NCBI RefSeq assembly: GCF_029094525.1
Contig: NZ_CP119107.1
Span: 3,410,001-3,474,000, forward strand
Source of the DNA: Pullulanibacillus sp. KACC 23026
GTDB taxonomy: Bacteria; Bacillota; Bacilli; Bacillales; Sporolactobacillaceae
Reading direction: 5' to 3'
DNA: 64,000 nt
In this document: positions 57,288 to 64,000 of the stretch, one piece after another
How the letters are laid out: the number at the start of each line of letters is the position of its first letter
Position numbering within the stretch: position 1 is the first letter of the stretch
The notes under the pieces: generated by a model
Seen by the model: the letters and a program-made list of their open reading frames with translations, nothing else
Databases searched by the model: none
What the model was told of the DNA's origin: nothing
Position numbers and translations under genes: made by a program

Positions 57288-58646
57288 CTACTTCAGCATA
57301 TGCACCTGCTTCGTAAACATGTCTCCGCGTTCCTCAAAAGATCGATATTGATCCCAACTTGCACAGGCTGGAGATAGAAGAATCACGTCTCCTGCCGTTG
57401 AAAGTTTATAAGAAACGGGTACCGCATCCTCCACATTATCGACCGGAATAATCTGTTTCACACCTGCTTTTTCAGCTGCATCCATTAATTTCGCTTTGGT
57501 TTCTCCAAATGCGACAAGTGCCTTCACATTCTCGAGGTAGGGAATGAGGCTGTCAAAATCATTGCCGCGATCAAGTCCCCCTGCCAACAAAATAATAGGC
57601 TCCTGAAAAGCGCTGAGGGCCTTTGAGGTGGCAAGGATGTTGGTCGCCTTTGAGTCATTATAAAATTTGCGTTCATGAACCGCTCCAATATATTCTAAGC
57701 GGTGAGGGACACCAGAAAAAGTATGAAGGGTTTTCCTGATCGCTTCTGTACTAACCCCATACAGCTTTGCAGCAGCGGCGGCGGCAAGTGCATTCGCAAT
57801 GTTATGCTCGCCTTTTGGCATCGCTAAGTCCTCGGCACTCACAATCAATTCGCCCTCAAAATAAAGGCCCCCATTCAAATAATAAGCACCTTTTTCATCC
57901 ATTAGATTCTTTACACTAAAAGGCACCTTTGTAACAGAAAGGGGCTGAATGAGCCTCGTGACTTCTTCATCATCGGCATTGTATACCAGATAATCTTCCT
58001 TTGATTGATTTTGACTGATCGCGAGTTTGGCTTGTCCGTAGGCTTCCTTAGTCCCGTGATAATCCAAATGAGCATCAAATAAATTCAAGAATACTGCGAT
58101 TCGCGGATGAAAGGTCTTCGTACCTAGCAATTGAAAGCTTGAAAGCTCGGCTACTAGGACCTGATCAGCGGTTGCATCTTGAACCACTTCAGTCAAGACA
58201 GTCCCAATATTGCCCGCCACAATAGGCTTCTTATTTCCCATCTTTAACATATCACCAATTAACATAGTAGTGGTTGTCTTCCCATTGGACCCTGTTATTC
58301 CAATAAAAGGCGCTTCCGAAAGCTGATAAGCAAGCTCCACTTCAGTAATAATTGGAATCTCGCGTTTAACCGCTTCTACTAAAAGCGGATTGGAATAAGG
58401 AATACCCGGATTTTTAACGATGAGTTTCAGATCCCCATCGAGAAGTGAAAGCGGATGACCGCCGTCCACTATTTGTATGCCTAATTGTTTAAGTTCCTTC
58501 GCCTTCGGATCCTCTGAGAGCGTCGAACGGTCGTTAATCACGACCTTAGCCCCCAATTTATGAAGCATCTTGGCAGCGGCATAGCCGCTCTTAGCTAATC
58601 CTAGAACTAGGATATATTGACCTGTATAAGTCTTGATGTCTTTCAT
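57288..58646 (-). CDS. murD: UDP-N-acetylmuramoyl-L-alanine:D-glutamate ligase
   Basis: MurD adds D-glutamate to UDP-MurNAc-L-Ala. The 452-residue product has an N-terminal UDP-binding Rossmann fold (LVLGLAKSGYAAAKMLHKLG), the ATP loop [19 protein letters not shown] near residue 114, and the C-terminal Mur ligase domain with FYNDSKATN. It starts directly after mraY. Confidence 0.97.
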   Translation of the reverse strand: MKDIKTYTGQYILVLGLAKSGYAAAKMLHKLGAKVVINDRSTLSEDPKAKELKQLGIQIVDGGHPLSLLDGDLKLIVKNPGIPYSNPLLVEAVKREIPIITEVELAYQLSEAPFIGITGSNGKTTTTMLIGDMLKMGNKKPIVAGNIGTVLTEVVQDATADQVLVAELSSFQLLGTKTFHPRIAVFLNLFDAHLDYHGTKEAYGQAKLAISQNQSKEDYLVYNADDEEVTRLIQPLSVTKVPFSVKNLMDEKGAYYLNGGLYFEGELIVSAEDLAMPKGEHNIANALAAAAAAKLYGVSTEAIRKTLHTFSGVPHRLEYIGAVHERKFYNDSKATNILATSKALSAFQEPIILLAGGLDRGNDFDSLIPYLENVKALVAFGETKAKLMDAAEKAGVKQIIPVDNVEDAVPVSYKLSTAGDVILLSPACASWDQYRSFEERGDMFTKQVHMLK

Positions 58647-59618
58647 CTATAGCCACACCTTTGTATAAATTCCTATTACGGCAAATAATAAACCGACTAC
58701 CCAAAACGTTGAGACAATACGCCACTCTGACCATCCGGATAATTCATAATGATGGTGGAGAGGACTCATTTTGAACACGCGTTTTCCCGTTGTTTTAAAA
58801 GATGCCACTTGGATCATAACGGATAGCGTTTCAATCACGAAGATCCCGCCAATCACAATCAAGAGTATTTCCGACTTCGTAAGGATTGAAACTCCGGCAA
58901 GTGCTCCGCCAATAGCAAGCGACCCTGTATCACCCATAAACACCTTAGCAGGATGAGCATTAAAGACTAGGAAACCAAGCAAGGCACCTGTCATCGCCAT
59001 ACAGAAAAGCGTGATATCAAATTGATTTTGATAATAAGCAATAATTGCAAAAGCAGCGAAGGCTACTGTAGCGGTTCCCGTAAGAAGCCCATCCATTCCG
59101 TCTGTTAGATTCGTCCCATTCGACGTCCCTAAAAGCATGATGACTACAAGAATCATATAGCCCCATGACAACGGGATCTCAATATGGGTGCCCGGAATCG
59201 TTAGCTGTGTTGAAAGCTTCAAATGATAAATAACACTATCAAAAATAATGGCAACCACAATTTGAGCGAACAGCTTTTGTTTTGAAGTAAGTCCAAGATT
59301 TCGCTTCATGACTACCTTAATAAAATCATCAAGGAAACCGATAAGCCCGTAAGCAACGGTTAAGAAAAGCAATAAGCCAATTTCAGTTGACATTAACTGA
59401 TGGGAAAGACTTTCATAAATGGCAGCAAGTGCGGCAGAGATAACAATCACCACACCACCCATAGTTGGTGTTCCGGCTTTTTTCTGGTGACTCTTAGGCC
59501 CTTCTTCACGGATATATTGACCAAATTTCATCCGACGCAGAAAAGGAATAAACAGCGGTGATAAAATAACAGCAATTAGAAAGGCAAGCAGTAATGTCAT
59601 AAAAAGAAGGATCATCAT
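58647..59618 (-). CDS. mraY: phospho-N-acetylmuramoyl-pentapeptide transferase MraY
   Basis: MraY transfers phospho-MurNAc-pentapeptide to undecaprenyl phosphate, making lipid I. The 323-residue membrane protein has about ten segments and the catalytic residues in [11 protein letters not shown] (Asp pair), [21 protein letters not shown] and the HHHYEL loop. It overlaps the murF stop by 4 bases and abuts murD. Confidence 0.97.
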   Translation of the reverse strand: MMILLFMTLLLAFLIAVILSPLFIPFLRRMKFGQYIREEGPKSHQKKAGTPTMGGVVIVISAALAAIYESLSHQLMSTEIGLLLFLTVAYGLIGFLDDFIKVVMKRNLGLTSKQKLFAQIVVAIIFDSVIYHLKLSTQLTIPGTHIEIPLSWGYMILVVIMLLGTSNGTNLTDGMDGLLTGTATVAFAAFAIIAYYQNQFDITLFCMAMTGALLGFLVFNAHPAKVFMGDTGSLAIGGALAGVSILTKSEILLIVIGGIFVIETLSVMIQVASFKTTGKRVFKMSPLHHHYELSGWSEWRIVSTFWVVGLLFAVIGIYTKVWL

Positions 59619-60988
59619 TTGGAGATCCCTCCTTCTCTTTGTAAGTCTTGGATTAAGGTCTCCAGTTTCATTCCTCTTGAAGCTTTAAAAAGCATAACCG
59701 TTTTTTCTCCTAAAAATGATAACAACAAAGGAATCGCATCTTCTTTCATTTGATATTCATGAATTTGAACAGACGAAGGCCGCTTTTTCAGCTCGTCAGC
59801 AATCCATCGCGCCTTTGGTCCTATGGTTACGACATCTGTAATCGGCGCAGCCAGACAGTCGGCAACCTTTCTATGGAGGGCTTCTTCATCAGGCCCTAAC
59901 TCATACATATCCCCGAGAACTGCAACAACTTTTTCAAAACCGCTAAGTTCCTTTAAAGTTTCCAAGCTTGCGATCATCGAAGTGGGGCTGGCATTATAGG
60001 CATCATTTATGATCATCGTACCCTTAGGTCCCGCTGTCACCTCAAAGCGCATGGCTGTAATGGTTAAATGAGCCAATGCTGTTTGGCATTGCGCTGGGCT
60101 AATTTGTAATTGTTCAGCAAGTGCCAAAGCATATGCGGCATTCTTAATGTTATGCTTACCATATAAAGGAACATGGTAAAGATGTCCATCAAATACAAAC
60201 TCAGATCCCTTGCTGTTTAACTGAACAGAAGAAATGTGCGCCGTGCAGGTTTCCGAGTAACCCACCCTGATGGAGCGTTGATTCGTTGCGGCTTGAGTGA
60301 GAAGCGGTTCATCTCCATCACAAATAAAGACGCCATCTGGTTTTAAGCCATTCAAAATTTCCAATTTCGCTTTTGCAATCCCCTCACGCGATCCTAAATA
60401 TTCAATATGGGATTCTCCGATATTGGTGATAATCGCAAAATCAGGATTAGCAATGCGGGTCAGTACATCAATTTCGCCAAAATGATTCATCCCCATCTCC
60501 AAGATAAGTGCCTCAGTGTCTTTCGGCATACTTAAAATGGTGAGTGGAAGTCCAATGTGATTATTAAAATTCCCTTGTGTTTTATGAGTTCGAAATTTCT
60601 GTGTCAGAACCGCTTCAACTAAATCCTTAGTGGTGGTCTTTCCATTGCTTCCCGTCACACCAATTACAATTGGATGGGTCAGCTTAAGATAATGTTTCGC
60701 ACTCTCCTGCAAAGCTTTAAGGGTATCCTCAACCATAAATAATGGAAAATCATCTGGCAGTGCTTGAGGTACAGGAACATCTTTTTGCCAGAACGCAGCC
60801 TTCGCTCCATTATGAATGGCCTCAAGCAAATGATCGTGACCATCAAATCGCTCCCCTACAATAGGGAAGAAAAGGCTGTCAGGAACCGGTTTCCGGCTAT
60901 CCGTATTAACGGTCCACTCTGCCTCTAAATTATAGTTCCCAATCACCTCTTCGGCAATTGGGTAAAACACTCCTGCTCGAATTCCCAT
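59615..60988 (-). CDS. murF: UDP-N-acetylmuramoyl-tripeptide:D-Ala-D-Ala ligase
   Basis: MurF adds D-Ala-D-Ala to complete the muropeptide precursor. The 457-residue product has the N-terminal recognition domain ([21 protein letters not shown] split around residue 30), the ATP loop [17 protein letters not shown] near residue 108, and [11 protein letters not shown] near residue 328. It begins directly after the murE stop. In B. subtilis murF is outside this cluster next to ddl, so this placement differs. Confidence 0.97.
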   Translation of the reverse strand: MGIRAGVFYPIAEEVIGNYNLEAEWTVNTDSRKPVPDSLFFPIVGERFDGHDHLLEAIHNGAKAAFWQKDVPVPQALPDDFPLFMVEDTLKALQESAKHYLKLTHPIVIGVTGSNGKTTTKDLVEAVLTQKFRTHKTQGNFNNHIGLPLTILSMPKDTEALILEMGMNHFGEIDVLTRIANPDFAIITNIGESHIEYLGSREGIAKAKLEILNGLKPDGVFICDGDEPLLTQAATNQRSIRVGYSETCTAHISSVQLNSKGSEFVFDGHLYHVPLYGKHNIKNAAYALALAEQLQISPAQCQTALAHLTITAMRFEVTAGPKGTMIINDAYNASPTSMIASLETLKELSGFEKVVAVLGDMYELGPDEEALHRKVADCLAAPITDVVTIGPKARWIADELKKRPSSVQIHEYQMKEDAIPLLLSFLGEKTVMLFKASRGMKLETLIQDLQREGGISK

Positions 60989-62455
60989 TTAGAAACGCTC
61001 CTTTATTGCCTCCATGGCAACCTGTCGATCATCGAATGCTAAGATGTCTGTCCCAATAATTTGATATGTTTCATGCCCTTTTCCGGCAATAAGGACCACG
61101 TCTTCATCCGTTGCAAGGCTGATCGCTTGATTAATGGCCATTCGGCGATCCACGATAACCTCATAGTCAGCCTCTTCAGGAAGTCCTTCAACCATTTCTT
61201 CAATGATTTTTACGGGGTCTTCCGTCCGTGGATTATCTGAAGTAAAAATCGAATAATTGCTGAGTTCGATCGACTTATTTGCCATAATAGGTCGTTTTTT
61301 CCGATCGCGGTCACCACCGCAACCAACCACCGTAATAATTTTCCCCTTTACGAAAGCATGAATCGCCTTCAAGGCATTTTCTAAGCTATCCGGTGTATGG
61401 GAATAATCCACAATGACAGCAAACGGCTGTCCGCCGACAACTGGCTCGAAACGGCCTGGGACACCCTTCATCCCCTCGACAGCCTTAATAATGTCATGCA
61501 TCGATAGACCGCTCGCATAGCACGCTAATCCCGCAGCAAGCACATTATAGACACTAAACTTACCAATTAATTTCATATGAACAGGATAAACAGCATCCGG
61601 AGTCACCCATTCAAACGATGTCCCTTGACCCGTGATCGAAATGTGACGTGCCTGAAAATCCGCAGCCTGATCAATTCCATATGTTAGTACTTCGGCAGAG
61701 GTCACCCGTTTTAAAAATTTGGACGCCTCATCATCTTCATTAAAAATTGCAAGCTTCATTGAATCTAATTGATATGTATTTCCCAATTGAGAAAATAGAA
61801 GCGATTTTGCATGCAAGTAGTTTTCCATTGTGTGATGATAATCAAGATGGTCCTGAGTAAGGTTTGTAAACACACCGATGTTAAAATCAAGTCCTCTTAC
61901 ACGGCCTTGATCAAGCGCGTGTGAGGAAACCTCCATTGCACAGGTTTCGACGCCCGCATCCACCATTTGGCGAAAAACTCTCTGCAGGTCTACCGATTCT
62001 GGTGTCGTATTAGAAACAGGAATTTCAGTATTATTGAAATGAATGCCGATTGTTCCAATAACACCACTGGATTTTCCAGTTTCCTGTTGAATATGCTGAA
62101 TTAATTGTGTCACAGTTGTTTTACCGTTCGTCCCAGTAACACCGATAAGATGAAGTTGGTGGCTTGGCTGCCCAAAAAAGGCATCCGAAAGCAGCGCTAA
62201 CGTTCTCCTAGTATCGGAAACATAAATCACAGGGACCGATGAATCGACAGGTACTTCTGCCACGATCGCGACCGCCCCTTTTTCAATCACATCTTCAACA
62301 AAGCGATGACCATCAAAAGACTGACCTTTAATACAGACAAAAAGAGAGCCTGGAGTCACCTTCCGTGAATCCATCTCGATCGATGTAATAACAGGGTTCT
62401 CCTCACGATCCTTTCTATAATAGTTCATTGTATGCAATAACGTATCTAATTCCAC
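60989..62455 (-). CDS. murE: UDP-N-acetylmuramoyl-tripeptide synthetase MurE (meso-DAP adding)
   Basis: MurE adds the third residue of the peptide stem. The 488-residue product has the ATP loop GVTGTNGKTTVTQLI near residue 100 and the motif SDNPRTEDP near residue 403; DNPR marks enzymes adding meso-diaminopimelate, so the wall is predicted to be the DAP-direct type. The start is the GTG at 62455, with GGAGG 8 bases upstream, rather than the longer frame. An extended -10-like TGGTAAAAT lies upstream near 62511-62519. Confidence 0.96.
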   Translation of the reverse strand: MELDTLLHTMNYYRKDREENPVITSIEMDSRKVTPGSLFVCIKGQSFDGHRFVEDVIEKGAVAIVAEVPVDSSVPVIYVSDTRRTLALLSDAFFGQPSHQLHLIGVTGTNGKTTVTQLIQHIQQETGKSSGVIGTIGIHFNNTEIPVSNTTPESVDLQRVFRQMVDAGVETCAMEVSSHALDQGRVRGLDFNIGVFTNLTQDHLDYHHTMENYLHAKSLLFSQLGNTYQLDSMKLAIFNEDDEASKFLKRVTSAEVLTYGIDQAADFQARHISITGQGTSFEWVTPDAVYPVHMKLIGKFSVYNVLAAGLACYASGLSMHDIIKAVEGMKGVPGRFEPVVGGQPFAVIVDYSHTPDSLENALKAIHAFVKGKIITVVGCGGDRDRKKRPIMANKSIELSNYSIFTSDNPRTEDPVKIIEEMVEGLPEEADYEVIVDRRMAINQAISLATDEDVVLIAGKGHETYQIIGTDILAFDDRQVAMEAIKERF

Positions 62456-62595
62456 TGATATAACCTCCAATTGAAAGATCTCGTTCTCCCCGAACTCTTT
62501 CAAGTTTCCATTTTACCACTTGTTTATCAACTTGAAAATGTCAGGAACAATAATTACAAAGAGTCCTTCAAAACAATGGAATAATTAGGAAAACA

Positions 62596-62697
62596 AATAA
62601 AAAAGGGGTCAGACCCCTACGATCAAAAATCGTGACTTGTTGGGGTTTGTCCCCCGCTAACTGAAGAAAAAGCGGCTTAGAGGGGTCAGACCCCCCT
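62596..62697 (-). repeat. paired GGGGTCAGACCCC palindromes and terminator between spoVD and murE
   Basis: AGGGGTCAGACCCCT (62604-62618) and AGGGGTCAGACCCCC (62681-62695) stand 77 bases apart, with a small ACGAT/ATCGT hairpin and an inner GGGGTTTGTCCCC between them. The left copy, read on the minus strand, is followed by TTTTTT and so makes a good terminator for spoVD. Confidence 0.7.
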
Positions 62698-62701
62698 GTA
62701 T

Positions 62702-64000
62702 CTATTTTTTGTCTTTATCAGCCGTTCCTTCAAAATAAACACGTATGGACGAGCCTGCTTCAACTTTTGTTCCTGGCTTCGGTGCTTGCCTGACAACCTT
62801 GTCTCCCTGTCCGTTTGATAGAATTTTAAGATCATAGTAGCTTTGACTGATTTGCTTCTTTGTTTTGCCAATAAGGTTAGGTACTTTAACCGTTACTGGA
62901 TCACCGTATCGCTCTTCTTTTGGCATCCCGTTTGTCCGTTGTTTGACTCCCATGGCACTGAGACTATCAGCAATAATCCGACCGGCAATAGGTGCAGCAA
63001 CGGTACCACCGAATTGCACCGTATACTTCGGATGGTCGATCGCGACATACACGACAATCTGAGGATCATCGGCCGGGGCGAATCCCATAAATGAGAGGAT
63101 GTAATTATTTTTCAGATAGTGACCATTTTCTACTTTTTGAGCCGTTCCTGTTTTCCCGCCGATCCGCCAGCCGTCCTGATAAGCATTACGGCCTGTTCCG
63201 TTTGCCACAACGCTTTCAAGTGCCTCTCGCACTTTTTTTGACGTCGCCGAAGAAATAACTTGTCGCTTCATGACAGGACTGTTTTGGCTCACTACCTCAC
63301 CTGTATCAGGATCAATCCAGTCCTTTGCGATGTATGGCGTGTAGAGATAACCGCCATTAACGGCAGCGGAAACGGCTGCAACTTGCTGAATCGGTGTGAC
63401 AGACACCCCTTGACCAAACGCAGTAGTAGCCGTTTCAAGTGGCCCCATGCGGTCAGGACTAAATAAGATTCCTTTTGCCTCTCCTTGTAAATCAATTCCC
63501 GTTTTTTGGCCAAATCCAAATGCATTAATATACTGCAGGAGTTTATCCTTTCCTAAGCGTTGACCGAGTTCAACAAAACCAGGGTTGCAGGAATTTTCAA
63601 CAACTTGCATGAAGGTTTCGGAACCATGGCCACCCCGTTTCCAGCAGTGGAGATTCGTCCCTGCTACGTCAATATACCCTGGATCATAAAAGTCTTCATT
63701 TTTCAAATCGACCTTATCTTCTTGAAGTGCCGCAGCCAAAGTAATGACCTTAAAAGTGGAGCCCGGCTCATAAGTTTTCCACACTGGGAGATTGTGGTTA
63801 TACACATCTTGGGTGACTTCTTGATAATTCTCAGGGTTAAAATCAGGGCGTGATGCCATACCAAGAATTTCACCTGTATTCGGATTCATGGCAATGGCAA
63901 TTTCTCCTTCTGGATGATATTTCGATTCGGCATTATCCAATTCCCGTTCAATGATCTTTTGAACCTTTTCATCAATGGTCAATTGTAGATTGAGCCCATC
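62702..64000 (-). CDS. spoVD: sporulation-specific class B penicillin-binding protein SpoVD (C-terminal part, cut by window edge)
   Basis: The gene enters from the right edge, so the N terminus is missing; about 432 codons are visible. SpoVD is the transpeptidase partner of SpoVE in spore cortex synthesis. Visible are the active-site STFK, the SCN (SxN) motif, KTGTAQ, and a single C-terminal PASTA domain (VKVPNLIGKTKKQ onward). One PASTA fits SpoVD; the related PbpB has two. Two cysteines 19 residues apart (LHCW and NSCN) match the redox pair I recall from B. subtilis SpoVD, the target of the thioredoxin StoA. Its place before murE agrees. Confidence 0.92.
   Translation of the reverse strand, partial: DGLNLQLTIDEKVQKIIERELDNAESKYHPEGEIAIAMNPNTGEILGMASRPDFNPENYQEVTQDVYNHNLPVWKTYEPGSTFKVITLAAALQEDKVDLKNEDFYDPGYIDVAGTNLHCWKRGGHGSETFMQVVENSCNPGFVELGQRLGKDKLLQYINAFGFGQKTGIDLQGEAKGILFSPDRMGPLETATTAFGQGVSVTPIQQVAAVSAAVNGGYLYTPYIAKDWIDPDTGEVVSQNSPVMKRQVISSATSKKVREALESVVANGTGRNAYQDGWRIGGKTGTAQKVENGHYLKNNYILSFMGFAPADDPQIVVYVAIDHPKYTVQFGGTVAAPIAGRIIADSLSAMGVKQRTNGMPKEERYGDPVTVKVPNLIGKTKKQISQSYYDLKILSNGQGDKVVRQAPKPGTKVEAGSSIRVYFEGTADKDKK

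Overview
The window is a stretch of core chromosome from an endospore-forming, Gram-positive member of the Bacillales. Reasons: spoVD, spoVE, spoVM, spoIIGA, sigE and sigG are all present; there are PyrR attenuators, an isoleucine T-box, a TPP riboswitch and a FapR operator; and the gene order closely follows the fabG-to-spoVD part of Bacillus subtilis, here written in reverse. Almost everything is transcribed on the minus strand; only rpmB and rqcH are on the plus strand. I cannot name the genus from sequence alone. I see no prophage, transposase, CRISPR array, tRNA or rRNA.

Layout (plus-strand coordinates; most transcription runs right to left). 1-3250: phospholipid and fatty-acid genes fabG (cut by the edge), fabD, plsX and fapR, with a FapR operator at the promoter. 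3254-9120: recG, serine dehydratase sdaAA/sdaAB, fatty acid kinase fakA and its Asp23-like partner yloU. 9237-9700: rpmB (plus) facing the 26-codon spoVM gene. 9842-11480: thiN and thiT behind a TPP riboswitch with its own promoter and terminator. 11483-23720: rsgA, prkC, prpC, rsmB, fmt, priA, coaBC, rpoZ, gmk, remA, yicC. 23873-25690: rqcH. 25720-25929: a small Asn-rich protein gene. 26032-36565: a complete pyrimidine operon (pyrR, B, C, carA, carB, pyrK, D, F, E) with two PyrR attenuators. 36562-42476: rluD, lspA, a DksA-like gene and T-box-controlled ileS. 42501-46763: divIVA, ylmH, ylmG, sepF, ylmE, pgeF, ymxH. 46965-49748: sigG, sigE, spoIIGA. 50532-64000: ftsZ, ftsA, sbp, ylxX, ylxW, divIB, spoVE, murD, mraY, murF, murE and spoVD (cut by the edge).

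The genes serve three linked jobs: envelope synthesis and division (the dcw cluster, divIVA, sepF, fab/plsX), nucleotide and translation housekeeping (pyr operon, ileS, fmt, rsmB, rpmB, rsgA, rqcH), and the sporulation switch (spoIIGA-sigE-sigG, spoVD/E/M).

Compared with my recollection of B. subtilis, several genes are missing from their usual places: murG and murB (spoVE to divIB), def (priA to fmt), rlmN (rsmB to prpC), rpe (rsgA to thiN), pyrP, yloB, ylmA and bpr. murF has joined the cluster. The most interesting unexplained items are a decayed murB remnant at 55934-56059, an array of seven 81-82 bp hairpin repeats between ftsZ and spoIIGA, a stem-loop that covers the sigG ribosome binding site, and two other groups of small palindromic repeats. 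I did not find a previously undescribed multi-gene system.
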